A DNA stretch of 64,000 nt from assembly GCA_963558655.1 (NCBI GenBank), contig CAUWHJ010000006.1, positions 51,119 to 115,118 of the forward strand, given 5' to 3'. A model generated the notes under the pieces. It saw only the letters and a program-made list of their open reading frames with translations, ran no database searches and was not told the origin of the DNA. Positions 34,141 to 42,983 of this stretch are shown here, piece after piece. Position 1 is the stretch's first letter. Each line of letters opens with the position of its first letter. A program made the translations under genes and the position numbers. This stretch comes from UMGS1590 sp963558655. Lineage in GTDB: Bacteria; Bacillota; Peptococcia; Peptococcales; Peptococcaceae.

Positions 34141-36177
34141 ATGACTGAAAGAAAGAAAAGAGCAAACAAAATCTTGCTGTTGGGTGTTGATGGGATGGAC
34201 CCACGTTTAACACGAAAATATGTTGATGCTGGCCTCATGCCAAACGTTAAAAAGTACATTGAACGTGGTGCGCAACGTCATGATTTGGTGATGTTGGGTG
34301 GTCATCCAACGGTTACACCACCAATGTGGACGACGTTGGCTACCGGCTGCAATTCTAATGTGCATGGTATTACTGGTTTCTTCCGTAAGGGCGATGATAT
34401 TGATGAGATTGACTACAATTTGGATTCTCGTCTTTGCAAAGCGGAACCATTGTGGAATGTTCTGGCAGAAGCAGGTTTAAAAACACTTGTTTTCCATTGG
34501 CCAGGCTCCAGTTGGCCGCCAACCTCTGATAGTGAAAATCTTTATGTCGTTGATGGCACGGCACCAGGGGTTGTTGGTCAATCAACTTGTATCGTTGAAT
34601 ATGAATTCCTTGTTGGCGCTTCAGAAAAGTTCACTGATCTCAAGTTCATGCCAAAGACACCGATAGAAGCAAGTGCGGCTTGCGTGACTGATAATGTGGA
34701 AGAAGATGATACAGAGGTTGGATCTTTTAGTAATAATGCCAAAGCAGGTGCCAATTCCCGCAAAAATTTGATCTGGAAACGTAATCAAACAACTACTTCT
34801 GCTACTGAAGGCTACACCGATATGGTACAGTCGCCAATTAAGCCGGCGACCGGATGGGCTTCTGCACCAGAAGATGCTAAGGAATTTACCATACTTTTTT
34901 CTCGAGGTTTGATTCGTAGACCAGCTTTGATCCTCAAGAATAAAGATGGTATCTATGACAGTGTTGCTATCTATAAGAAGAAAAAAGATACTGAACCAAT
35001 TGTGGTGTTGACGTTAGGAAAGTTGGTACCAGCAGTTCAAGATGAATCTGTTGTTCACGATAAACATTTGAAAGTTATTCGTAATATGAAACTTTTACGC
35101 ATGGCTGAAGATGGTAGCACATTGACCATGCATGTGTCCATGGCTTCCCACATTGAAGACGATTCTGTTTGGCATCCAAAGAGAATTTTCCGTGAAGTGG
35201 CTGACAATGTAGGCTATTCCGTACCACCATCTATGCAGGGGCGTCAGGATAGTTTGCTTATCACAGAATGTATGTTGGATAACTGGTATGCTGTGGCCGA
35301 TTGGCAATCCGCCGCTATTCAGTATTTGATTGAAGCAGAAGATTTGGATGTTGTCTTTTCTCATTTCCATTCTGTCGATTTGCAGGAACATATGTTTATT
35401 AAACATTTGGCTGATCGTCCGTTTAACAGACAACCAGTTGAAGTAGCGGAAAAATGGATGCGTGACCTTTATGTACAGACCGATTATTATCTTGGCAAAT
35501 TCCTGCATCTTCTTGATGAAGGGTGGACCATTATGATTTTCTCGGATCATGGTCAGGTAGCGGCTAAACATACATTGCCATTGCTTGTTGACATCAATGG
35601 TATCTGCACACCGGTTATGGAAGAGTTGGGCTATACCGTGCTCAAACGTGACGTTGATGGCAATAAGATTCCGGAAATTGATTGGACGAAAACCAGAGCG
35701 GTCATGCAGCGTGATGGCCACATTTATTTGAACATCAAGGGTCGTAATAAGCACGGTGACATTGATGGCATTGTAGATCCAGCGGATCAGTACGAATTGG
35801 AAGAACAAATTATTACGGATCTCTATGGCTACAAAGATCCTGAAACCGGTCACAGAGTGGTTACTGTGGCACTGCGTAATAAGGATGCGATTCTCCTTGG
35901 TCAAGGCGGACCAGAAGCTGGCGATATTTGTATCTGGATCGCAGAAGGGTACAATTTTGACCATGCGGATAGTTTGTCGACAACCTATGGTGAAAATGAT
36001 ACGTCTGTTTCACCAATCTTTATCGCTGCCGGACCAGGGTTGAAAGAAGGTTATGAAACTGAACGTGTGATTCGTCAAGTAGACTTTGTGCCAACAGTTG
36101 CTGCTTTGGCAGGTGTGCGTATGCCTGCACAGTGTGAAGGGGCGCCGGTTTACCAGATTTTCGCAGAAGAATTTTAA
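34141..36177 (+). CDS. NPP-type phosphodiesterase, alkaline phosphatase superfamily (PDE2)
   Basis: A 678-residue cytoplasmic paralogue of PDE1. Asp17 in GVDGMDP, presumed nucleophile Thr58 in PTVTPP, DLQEH, SDHG and the conserved His of DHADSL are all present; the second C-terminal His of PDE1 (THEG) is replaced here (STTYGE). Like PDE1 it has a large insertion (about 130-370) with a divergent core and carries the shared stretch SPIKPATGWASAPEDAKEF. ATG 34141 is 6-7 bp behind AAGGAGG; the upstream ATG 34120 would include the ribosome site. Followed by a terminator-like hairpin and an SLC13 permease. Substrate unknown. Confidence 0.8.
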   Translation: MTERKKRANKILLLGVDGMDPRLTRKYVDAGLMPNVKKYIERGAQRHDLVMLGGHPTVTPPMWTTLATGCNSNVHGITGFFRKGDDIDEIDYNLDSRLCKAEPLWNVLAEAGLKTLVFHWPGSSWPPTSDSENLYVVDGTAPGVVGQSTCIVEYEFLVGASEKFTDLKFMPKTPIEASAACVTDNVEEDDTEVGSFSNNAKAGANSRKNLIWKRNQTTTSATEGYTDMVQSPIKPATGWASAPEDAKEFTILFSRGLIRRPALILKNKDGIYDSVAIYKKKKDTEPIVVLTLGKLVPAVQDESVVHDKHLKVIRNMKLLRMAEDGSTLTMHVSMASHIEDDSVWHPKRIFREVADNVGYSVPPSMQGRQDSLLITECMLDNWYAVADWQSAAIQYLIEAEDLDVVFSHFHSVDLQEHMFIKHLADRPFNRQPVEVAEKWMRDLYVQTDYYLGKFLHLLDEGWTIMIFSDHGQVAAKHTLPLLVDINGICTPVMEELGYTVLKRDVDGNKIPEIDWTKTRAVMQRDGHIYLNIKGRNKHGDIDGIVDPADQYELEEQIITDLYGYKDPETGHRVVTVALRNKDAILLGQGGPEAGDICIWIAEGYNFDHADSLSTTYGENDTSVSPIFIAAGPGLKEGYETERVIRQVDFVPTVAALAGVRMPAQCEGAPVYQIFAEEF

Positions 36178-36221
36178 TCGTATAAAAGGGGACGACCTCA
36201 CACTGTGAGGCGAAGGAAAGG

Positions 36222-36276
36222 CGCCGTGCTGAATGTGAAGGGAAACCAAAGAAATACATTCAGTACGGCGTTTTTA
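36222..36276 (+). terminator. Terminator-like hairpin between PDE2 and permease 3
   Basis: CGCCGTGCTGAATGT (36222-36236) pairs with ACATTCAGTACGGCG (36256-36270), then TTTTT. A second small perfect hairpin CCTCACA-C-TGTGAGG lies at 36196-36210. The permease start follows 50 bp later with no clear promoter between. Confidence 0.7.
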
Positions 36277-36325
36277 TTAGCAGATGGCGCCGGCGATCTG
36301 TTGCATTAAATTTAGGAGGATGTAT

Positions 36326-37777
36326 ATGTCTACAACACGCAAAAAGTCGACCGCTTATTGGATTCATATCGTCATCACTTTGGTCATTATGATCGGTTTC
36401 GGCTTTTTACCGGCTCCCGCTCCGATCACACCATTTGGTATGCAGATGCTGGGCATTTTCTTCGGGATGGTTTATGGTTGGAGTACGGTTGATCAAATTT
36501 GGCCGAGCCTTTTAGGTCTGGTACTTCTGGCTATCTGTGATTATAACACGATTGATGATGTGTTGATTGAGGGCTGGGGCAGCAGTACTGTCTTTGTCAT
36601 TGTGCTTGTGTTGGTTTTCTCTCAGGCTATCAGTGATGCAGGGGTTTCCAAATGGCTCGCTATTAAGGCCATCAACCACAAAATCTTTTTTGGTCGGCCA
36701 TGGCTGTTTACAGCAGTGCTTATTTTTACGGCGTTTTTCCTTAGCTCTATGACAGGTAATGCTTTTATTGGTATGCTTATCATGTGGGCTGTGACTTATG
36801 ATGTGAGTATAATTGCCGGCTACCAGAAGAAGGATGCTTGGCCATCACTTACTATTATTGGAATCACGGTAGCTTCTGTTATTGGGATGGGTTCATTCCC
36901 CTATCAGTTGGTGCCACTGATGGTATTCTCTGCTTATCAAAATCTGGGGGGGCCGGCCATCAATTATGGTAGTTATGTGTTGGTTTGCTGGGGCTGTATG
37001 TTTTTGATTGTGGTGCTCTATCTATTGGTTAATAAATTTATCTTACGAGTGAACATTGATAAGATTGCCAGTATCAATGAGCATACTTTTGATAATATGA
37101 AGACCACGTTGGATCGACATCAGAAGATATTGTTTATCGTTTTTGTATTGATGATCGTATCATTTTTAGCTTCGCATATGTTCCCGACTAGTTGGCCAAT
37201 CATTGGTACAATGGCTAAAATTGGCCTAGCGGGACTTTCAGCGATTTTTGTATGCTTGGCGATGATCATAAAGATTGATGGTAAACCTCTTCTTGATTTT
37301 CAGGAAATGGCAGGGCGGGGAGTGCTTTGGGCTGCGGTTATTTTAACAGCGGCTGCCTTACCTATATCAACGGCGATCACTTCGGAAGGAACAGGGGTAC
37401 AGGAATTTTTGATTGGTGTATTGGTACCGTTCTTCCAAGATAAACCGGTGATTCTTTTTGCAGTGCTTATTCTTGCACTTGCATTGATTATGACAAATCT
37501 TGCCAACAATGCTGTAACAGCGTTAATTTTTATGGCAGTCGTTGTGAGTGTGGCAGGAGCAGTAGGCGCCAATGCCACAGCGATGGTTGTTCTTTTAGCG
37601 ATTATTGTGCACATTGCCATTCTTACTCCAGCGGCTTGTCCGATGGCGGGCATGATGTTTGCCAACAAAGATTGGTTGGAACCGAAGTATATTTACAAGC
37701 AGGCTGTGGTGCTTATGATTATTGCTATTGTTGTCATTAGCACGTATGGTTATGCGCTCGCCAATGTATTGTTCTAA
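36326..37777 (+). CDS. SLC13 (DASS) family anion permease 3
   Basis: A 483-residue permease with about 12 membrane segments, homologous to permeases 1 and 2 (GFLPAPAPITPFGMQMLGIFFG start, IKIDGKPLLDF loop, TNLANNAVTALIF and ILTPAACPMAGMMFAN). AGGAGG lies 6 bp before ATG 36326. Paired with PDE2 as permease 1 is with PDE1. Likely Na+-coupled import of an anionic substrate; the exact one cannot be read from the sequence. Confidence 0.85.
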   Translation: MSTTRKKSTAYWIHIVITLVIMIGFGFLPAPAPITPFGMQMLGIFFGMVYGWSTVDQIWPSLLGLVLLAICDYNTIDDVLIEGWGSSTVFVIVLVLVFSQAISDAGVSKWLAIKAINHKIFFGRPWLFTAVLIFTAFFLSSMTGNAFIGMLIMWAVTYDVSIIAGYQKKDAWPSLTIIGITVASVIGMGSFPYQLVPLMVFSAYQNLGGPAINYGSYVLVCWGCMFLIVVLYLLVNKFILRVNIDKIASINEHTFDNMKTTLDRHQKILFIVFVLMIVSFLASHMFPTSWPIIGTMAKIGLAGLSAIFVCLAMIIKIDGKPLLDFQEMAGRGVLWAAVILTAAALPISTAITSEGTGVQEFLIGVLVPFFQDKPVILFAVLILALALIMTNLANNAVTALIFMAVVVSVAGAVGANATAMVVLLAIIVHIAILTPAACPMAGMMFANKDWLEPKYIYKQAVVLMIIAIVVISTYGYALANVLF

Positions 37778-37786
37778 ACTAAGTGG

Positions 37787-37818
37787 AAAGAGGGGCTATT
37801 CAGCCTCTTTTTCTTTAT
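37787..37818 (+). terminator. Terminator after permease 3
   Basis: AAAGAGG (37787-37793) pairs with CCTCTTT (37804-37810), then a T-rich run. Confidence 0.6.
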
Positions 37819-37843
37819 TTGATGAAGAAAGGATGCGATCATA

Positions 37844-38326
37844 ATGGATCATGAAAAACAGGCACTTATGGATTTTCATTCTAAGAAACGGTTGGATGTG
37901 TTGAAACGGCGTAGCAAGCATTGTGTATGTAAGTATTGTGGTGGACCGCTTGTTTTGAAACGTATCATTTTTAGTAGCTTTGAAGATGCACGTGTAGAGA
38001 TTTTTTGTAAAGATTGTGCACGGATTGAATATGGTGTAGAGCCAGCTATTTATCAGAGTGCCCGCTATTTTGTTGAGCATAGTGGTTTTAATTGTTTTCC
38101 GGATTTGGATGACAACGAACGTACCAAGCAGATGACGATTTCAAAGGTGTGTGAAATTATGGCTTGGCAAGATCAAAACTTTGGTATTCTTAACGAGAAT
38201 GGTTTTACTATTCCATTGGCGATAAACGAAAATCAGCTAGGCGCGTGTGTTACTTTTACAGAAGATGACTTGGATGACGTTATCATTGAAGATCTCTATA
38301 GTGATGATGTGCATACCATAGAATGA
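37844..38326 (+). CDS. Four-cysteine zinc-ribbon protein of island C
   Basis: A 160-residue acidic protein I do not recognise as a named family. Cys29-x2-Cys32 and Cys55-x2-Cys58 form a probable zinc ribbon (CVCKYCGGPL ... FCKDC). The rest (60-160) is acidic with a conserved SKVCEIMAW segment. A clear homologue lies in island D at 51162 (same CVCxxCGGPL, IExGxEPxIY and SKVCE motifs). In both islands it is next to a permease-less ABC ATPase, which suggests they act together. AAAGGATG precedes ATG 37844. Could be an adaptor, regulator or metal sensor. Confidence 0.75.
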   Translation: MDHEKQALMDFHSKKRLDVLKRRSKHCVCKYCGGPLVLKRIIFSSFEDARVEIFCKDCARIEYGVEPAIYQSARYFVEHSGFNCFPDLDDNERTKQMTISKVCEIMAWQDQNFGILNENGFTIPLAINENQLGACVTFTEDDLDDVIIEDLYSDDVHTIE

Positions 38327-38336
38327 GGGTGAATAT

Positions 38337-39173
38337 ATGGATAAGCCTATCATAGAATTGAACGGTGTGAGTTGTAAGGTGGGTTATCGCCATTTGCTAA
38401 AAGATGTTCAATGGCAGGTTATGCCTGGAGAACATTGGGCAGTATTTGGTATGAATGGCAGTGGCAAAACAACCTTACTGAGTATAATAGCAGGATTTAG
38501 AGAACGGACGCAGGGCGAGTTGAAAATCTTTGGTGAGGTACCAACGAATACGACTATTTTAGATGTGCGCAAGAAGATTGGTTGGGTATCGGCAGCGTTT
38601 TTTGATCAATATTATACGAAAGAATCAGTATTGGACATCGTCCTTTCAGGCAAAACTGGCACGTTAGGGTTGGCCAGTGACATCGACTTGGATGATGTTA
38701 CTCTGGCAAAAGCACTGCTTACGGAGTTACAGTTGGGCGATAAGATTGATCGTTCTTTTGATATGCTTTCAAAGGGTGAACGACAAAATGTACTCATTGC
38801 TCGAGCTTTGATTAGCGAACCTGACATTCTTATTTTAGACGAGCCATGCACAGGATTGGATGTTTATAACCGCAGTTATTTATTTAGCATTATAGAAGAA
38901 CTAAGCGCCAATAAAGCATTGACCATTATCTATGTAACCCATTATGTAGAAGAACTTATTCCGCTTTTTGATAAGATGTTGATATTAAAAAACGGTGCCG
39001 TCTTTGCACAGGGGGAAACAGCAAATCTCATGAATAATAAGACGATGGCAGGTCTTTTGGGATATCCGGTACAGGTAGAAAAAGAAGCTGATGGTTATCG
39101 CATGCAAGTGGCGACCAAGTCTCGCATTCAGGCGATTTTACAAACCAGAGGAGGGCAGTACGATGACAGGTGA
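38337..39173 (+). CDS. YlmA/ModF-like ABC ATPase without a membrane partner (island C)
   Basis: A 278-residue single-domain ABC ATPase. Walker A GMNGSGKT is at 38-45, the signature LSKGERQ at 144-150, Walker B DILILDEP at 163-170, and the switch histidine in YVTHYVEE. The KIGWVSAAFFDQ segment after the Q-loop region resembles the YlmA/ModF subfamily once annotated as molybdenum-transport ATPases. No transmembrane subunit is encoded nearby. The gene starts 10 bp after the zinc-ribbon gene and overlaps the next gene by 11 bp. Role unknown; regulation or assembly linked to the island substrate is a guess. Confidence 0.8.
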   Translation: MDKPIIELNGVSCKVGYRHLLKDVQWQVMPGEHWAVFGMNGSGKTTLLSIIAGFRERTQGELKIFGEVPTNTTILDVRKKIGWVSAAFFDQYYTKESVLDIVLSGKTGTLGLASDIDLDDVTLAKALLTELQLGDKIDRSFDMLSKGERQNVLIARALISEPDILILDEPCTGLDVYNRSYLFSIIEELSANKALTIIYVTHYVEELIPLFDKMLILKNGAVFAQGETANLMNNKTMAGLLGYPVQVEKEADGYRMQVATKSRIQAILQTRGGQYDDR

Positions 39174-40113
39174 TTTGAATATGATGGTCAAATTTCGTGA
39201 CCTGCAAGTGGCAGAGGCTGTGGGTAAGAAAGCAGCGTTGGGTTGGTTTGACATGGAGTTTACCATGTATGGCTGCGCCTATTTGGATCCTATGCTTGAT
39301 AAAATGTGTTTTCGTATTAGTGAATGCCCTGAAGACATCTGGAATTTTGTGCGCGCCAGTGATCATAAGGGATTTTTTGCCAGCCGTGTGGTACACATGA
39401 CGCGCAAATATCCAGTGCCTTCTGGTATGAAGAACTTGATTGCTCAAGATGTGCAGAAAATGTTGGCGCATGAGTTACAAAAACAGTATCCACGCCATTT
39501 TTTCAAAGCGCTGCGGGAGACTGCCGAGATGTGTACGACAAACGCGGCAGAAGGCTTTTTACGCAATGAAACGGAACGCTTAGAAGGTGTTTTTGAAAAA
39601 GAAGCACTTGCACGATTTTTGGAACAGGCAACATATTTTTACAACTGCTGCGCGCTTTCAGCGACGGTATATAATCGTTTTTTGCAATGGCACAAGGAAG
39701 AAATGCTTAATGTGATGGATGATGCGGTTAGCAAAGACATCTTTGAAGCGACCCTTTATGGTATGGGCTATGAAGAGCATGGCACCATACGTTATATGGC
39801 TAATGCCAATCAGGGCACACTTTACAACAAAGTACAGGAATTAGAAGAAAAGGGATGTTTTGTTGGGCCGGTGATGATGAAGCGTTATTGGTACAATTAT
39901 ACATATCGTTTACCAGATGTGATTGCTGATTTTAAGAAACTTCTACGTGAGATATATTCACCGACACTTTTACAGAACATAAAAGAACTCATATGTAAAA
40001 CAGAAATACAAAAAAGGCAGGCACAAATATTATTTGAAGATACTAAAGAAACATGGGATGAAGAGGCAAGAAAGACCATGGAAGGCTATCTTTGTCGTTG
40101 GGGATTAAGATAA
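39163..40113 (+). CDS. Uncharacterised protein with possible PadR-like winged helix (island C)
   Basis: A 316-residue soluble protein not recognised. The start ATG 39163 lies inside the 3' end of the ABC ATPase gene and just behind GAGGAGGGC. The N-terminal 150 residues are alpha/beta with several cysteines and no obvious motif; the segment NQGTLYNKVQELEEKGCF (about 224-241) resembles the helix-turn-helix core of PadR/winged-helix regulators. The C-terminal helix is charged. No membrane segments. Completing the zinc-ribbon-ABC operon, it may be a regulator or sensor. No homologue lies in island D. Confidence 0.65.
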   Translation: MTGDLNMMVKFRDLQVAEAVGKKAALGWFDMEFTMYGCAYLDPMLDKMCFRISECPEDIWNFVRASDHKGFFASRVVHMTRKYPVPSGMKNLIAQDVQKMLAHELQKQYPRHFFKALRETAEMCTTNAAEGFLRNETERLEGVFEKEALARFLEQATYFYNCCALSATVYNRFLQWHKEEMLNVMDDAVSKDIFEATLYGMGYEEHGTIRYMANANQGTLYNKVQELEEKGCFVGPVMMKRYWYNYTYRLPDVIADFKKLLREIYSPTLLQNIKELICKTEIQKRQAQILFEDTKETWDEEARKTMEGYLCRWGLR

Positions 40114-40118
40114 CAAAG

Positions 40119-40155
40119 AACCACGATGTTTTTTAGAACATCGTGGTTTAATTTT
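40119..40155 (+). terminator. Terminator at the right edge of island C
   Basis: AACCACGATGTT, loop TTTTAG, AACATCGTGGTT, then a T-rich run. Confidence 0.8.
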
Positions 40156-40201
40156 TGCTGTCGAAAAATTAACGAGGGAGATGTATCGATGTGAGTATGA
40201 C

Positions 40202-40239
40202 AAAAGTCAGAGCCAAAATGTTTTGGCTCTGACTTTTTT
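40202..40239 (+). terminator. Second terminator hairpin
   Basis: AAAAGTCAGAGCCAAAA and its exact complement around TG, ending in TTTTTT. No gene lies between it and the terminator at 40119-40155; a tandem terminator or end of a small transcript. Confidence 0.7.
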
Positions 40240-40251
40240 ATGCAACAAAAA

Positions 40252-40275
40252 AGCGCTGACCTTTTGGTCAGCGCT
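40252..40275 (-). terminator. tRNA-Leu terminator
   Basis: AGCGCTGACC-TTTT-GGTCAGCGCT directly behind the 3' end of tRNA-Leu; the A run at 40247-40252 gives the T tract on the minus strand. Confidence 0.8.
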
Positions 40276-40277
40276 AC

Positions 40278-40359
40278 TGCGGATGGAGGGACTTGAACCC
40301 ACACGCCTTGCGGCATACGCACCTGAAACGTACGCGTCTGCCTATTCCGCCACATCCGC
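40278..40359 (-). tRNA. tRNA-Leu (CAG)
   Basis: Minus strand GCGGATG ... CATCCGC acceptor stem, D-arm GCGGAATAGGCAGAC, anticodon stem TACGT/GCGTA with loop TTCAGGT (anticodon CAG), long variable arm TGCCGCAAGGCGTG typical of class II tRNA-Leu, and T-loop GGTTCAAGTCC. CCA is not encoded. It lies between recR and island C, with its 3' end facing the island. Confidence 0.95.
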
Positions 40360-40411
40360 GTCTGTGCTCTTGCTGAGCACTACTTTAGGATACACGATGA
40401 GATGTTTTTTG

Positions 40412-41017
40412 TCAATAGTTAATTTCAGTTCTTCCCTCAATCGCCCGCGACAGGGTGCGCTGGTCGGCGTATTTGATGTCGCTGCCGGCGGACATACCCT
40501 GGGCGATGCGGCTCAGGCGCAGGTTTTTGCCGGAGAGTTGGCTGATGAGGTAGAGGGTGGTGGCTTCACCTTCAACGCTGGCGTTGAGGGCGAAGATGAT
40601 TTCTTCGATGGGTTCTGTGTCGATGCGGGCGAGCAGTTCTTTGATGTGCAGTTCGTCCGGCCCGATGCCGTCCATTGGGCTGATGACGCCGCCGAGGACG
40701 TGGTAGAGGCCGTTGTAGGCACCGCTGTGCTCGATGGCGTTGATGTCACGGGCTTCTTCGACAACACACAGACGACGGTTGTCGCGCTTTTTGCTCATGC
40801 AGATGGGGCAGAGGTCGGTGGTGGTGAGGTTGAAGCAGCGTTTGCAGTAGTGAATACTGTGACGCCCGTTGTGAATGGCACGGGCAAGGGTGTCGCTGGT
40901 GTCCTCAGGCTGCTGCAAGAGGTAGTAGGTGAGGCGTTCGGCGCCGCGGCGGCTGATGCCGGGCAGGCGCGCGAAGGCGTCAATCATTTCGCCGATGGCG
41001 TCTTGATAGGGTTGCAT
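40412..41017 (-). CDS. recR: Recombination mediator RecR
   Basis: A 201-residue RecR, which works with RecO/RecF to load RecA on gaps. The N-terminal helix-hairpin-helix (LPGISRRGAERLTYYLL), the four-Cys zinc finger (CKRCFNLTTTDLCPIC) and the Toprim domain (CVVEEARDINAIE) are in order. The start ATG 41017 overlaps the YbaB stop by one base. Order dnaX-ybaB-recR is conserved in bacteria. Confidence 0.97.
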   Translation of the reverse strand: MQPYQDAIGEMIDAFARLPGISRRGAERLTYYLLQQPEDTSDTLARAIHNGRHSIHYCKRCFNLTTTDLCPICMSKKRDNRRLCVVEEARDINAIEHSGAYNGLYHVLGGVISPMDGIGPDELHIKELLARIDTEPIEEIIFALNASVEGEATTLYLISQLSGKNLRLSRIAQGMSAGSDIKYADQRTLSRAIEGRTEINY

Positions 41018-41340
41018 TAGAACAAGCCACCCATGCCGCCAGGGAGTTTCATGCCTTTTGTGAGGGAACCCATGCGTTCTTCGGAGAGTTTCTGTGCGCT
41101 CTGCATGGCGTCGTTGGTGGCAGCAACGATGAGGTCTTGAAGCATGTCGATGTCATCTGGGTCAACCACTTCCGGTGCCAGTTCTACGGCGAGCATTTGG
41201 TTGGCGCCGTTGACGGTGACTTTGCAGGCGCCGCCGCCGGCAGTGCCGGTTACTGGGGTTTGTGTGAGTTCTTCCTGAAGTTTTGCCATTTCGCGTTGCA
41301 TTTTCTGCATTTGTTTCATCATGTTTTGCATATTAGCCAT
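41017..41340 (-). CDS. YbaB/EbfC family nucleoid-associated protein
   Basis: A 107-residue DNA-binding protein. The N-terminal coiled segment MANMQNMMKQMQKMQREMAK is followed by the conserved core (VTVNG, EVVDPDDIDMLQDLIVAATNDA) and a Gly/Met-rich tail ending PGGMGGLF. AAGGAGG precedes ATG 41340. Position between dnaX and recR is diagnostic. Confidence 0.95.
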   Translation of the reverse strand: MANMQNMMKQMQKMQREMAKLQEELTQTPVTGTAGGGACKVTVNGANQMLAVELAPEVVDPDDIDMLQDLIVAATNDAMQSAQKLSEERMGSLTKGMKLPGGMGGLF

Positions 41341-41352
41341 TGGAGGGCCTCC

Positions 41353-42960
41353 TTAATGTTTCTTTGTTTTTTCGTCAATGATTTCTATGGGGACATCGGC
41401 GCCGAATACCTGATGAATGGCGTCGGTGATGTCAACGGTGGGGTGGTCGGCGGGGTCGGCTTCCAACTGACAGTCGAAGTGCACGGGATGCGGCCAGCGC
41501 ACGGCGAGGGTGTCGGCGAGAATCTTTTGGTTATCCGCCAGGCGCATTTGTTTGCAGTTAAAGATGGCGGCGCGTGGCCAGCGCAGGGTGAGGGTGCCGG
41601 CTTCGTAGCGCACGAGTTCTGCGGGTTTGACAAAGGCATGAATACGAATACTCACGTCTTTCAGCGCTTCCACCACTTGCGGCCACAGGCTGCGTAGCTG
41701 TTCCAGTGTTTGCGCGTCGTCTGTGCTGATTGCCGCTGCCGGTGGGGTGGCTGCTGCTTGTTCGCTTTCTGCGGCAGGTGTTTCCGGCGCAGGGGCAGCA
41801 GGTGCTGCTACCTGCGGCGTTGGCGCTTGCGCTTGCGTTGGTGTCAGCCGCAGTGTTTTTGATGGCGCCGTTTGTACAGGTTCTTCGTGCAGAATGAGTG
41901 CCATTTCGATGAGGGCTACTTCCAGCACGAGTTCGCTGTCCGGTGCGATACGCATTTCGCGCTCGGCGTCTGAGGCTTTGGCAATGAGTTGCTCAAGCTG
42001 CCGCAGGCTGAGGGCTTTGGCTTGTGCGCTTAACGTGTCGCCGGGCAGGGTGCTGTCTGCCGGTGCACCCACACGCACGAGCAAGAGATCACGCAGATAG
42101 GCGGTGAGGCTGTGCGCCAGAGCACGGGCATCGCTGCCCGCGGCAAGAAGCGTAGTGAGCGATTGGAACAGGGCATTGGTGTCGCCTTGCATGAGCTTTT
42201 GCACCAACTCCGCCAAAGCGGCGTCGTCAAGGCCGCCGGTCATTTGCACCACGGCGTCTTTATCGATGCTATCGCCAGAAAAGGCGATGACCTGGTCAAG
42301 CAGGCTGATGGCATCGCGCATACCGCCGGCGGCGGTTTTGGCAATGAGCGCCAGTGCATCGTCAGAGGCGTCAATGCCTTCCTGGTCGCAAATATCGCGC
42401 AGATGATTGGCCAAAACCGGTGTCGGAATACGGTGAAAGTCGAAACGCTGGGTGCGCGAGAGCACTGTTTTCGGCACTTTCTGTGGGTCGGTGGTGGCCA
42501 AAATAAAGAGCACGTGTTCCGGCGGCTCTTCCAAGGTTTTGAGAAGTGCGTTGAAGGCTTCGGTGGTCAGCATATGCACTTCGTCGATGATATACACTTT
42601 TCGTTTGCCCATGCTTGGCGTGAAACGCACCTGTTCACGAATGTTACGGATTTCATCAATGCCGCGGTTGGAAGCGGCGTCAATTTCGATGACATCGAGA
42701 AAACGGTCCTCGTTGATGGCACGGCAATTTTCACAGGCGTTGCACGGTTCGCCGTCCTCCGGATTGAGGCAGTTGACGGCTTTGGCGAGGATTTTCGAGG
42801 TGCTCGTTTTGCCGGTGCCGCGGGGGCCGCAAAAGAGATAGGCATGGGCAAGGCGATTTTTGCGAAGGGCATTTAAGAGCGTGTGAGAAATGGCGTCCTG
42901 CCCAATCAATGCAGAAAACGTTTGCGGGCGGTAGACGCGGTATAAAGCCTGATAGCTCAA
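41353..42960 (-). CDS. dnaX: DNA polymerase III subunits gamma/tau
   Basis: A 535-residue clamp-loader ATPase. YRVYRPQTFSALIGQ opens the protein; Walker A GPRGTGKTS is at about 45-53, a four-cysteine zinc module (CLNPEDGEPCNACENC) follows, then DEVHML and the sensor motif. An Ala/Pro-rich linker (about 385-430) joins the C-terminal tau domain. The start codon is TTG 42960 behind AAGGAGGG. I see no obvious A6G slippery heptamer for a gamma frameshift product. Confidence 0.96.
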   Translation of the reverse strand: MSYQALYRVYRPQTFSALIGQDAISHTLLNALRKNRLAHAYLFCGPRGTGKTSTSKILAKAVNCLNPEDGEPCNACENCRAINEDRFLDVIEIDAASNRGIDEIRNIREQVRFTPSMGKRKVYIIDEVHMLTTEAFNALLKTLEEPPEHVLFILATTDPQKVPKTVLSRTQRFDFHRIPTPVLANHLRDICDQEGIDASDDALALIAKTAAGGMRDAISLLDQVIAFSGDSIDKDAVVQMTGGLDDAALAELVQKLMQGDTNALFQSLTTLLAAGSDARALAHSLTAYLRDLLLVRVGAPADSTLPGDTLSAQAKALSLRQLEQLIAKASDAEREMRIAPDSELVLEVALIEMALILHEEPVQTAPSKTLRLTPTQAQAPTPQVAAPAAPAPETPAAESEQAAATPPAAAISTDDAQTLEQLRSLWPQVVEALKDVSIRIHAFVKPAELVRYEAGTLTLRWPRAAIFNCKQMRLADNQKILADTLAVRWPHPVHFDCQLEADPADHPTVDITDAIHQVFGADVPIEIIDEKTKKH

Positions 42961-42983
42961 AAGATACCCTCCTTTTTGTGTGT

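Noticed and set aside
40086..40355. An 89-codon frame over tRNA-Leu (MWRNRQTRTFQV...)
   Set aside because: This is the frequent spurious translation of a tRNA-Leu gene; the cloverleaf is complete.
40278..40359. tRNA-Leu as attachment site of island C
   Set aside because: The 3' end faces the island, but I found no copy of the tRNA 3' sequence near the other edge (around 32930-32980), and no integrase.
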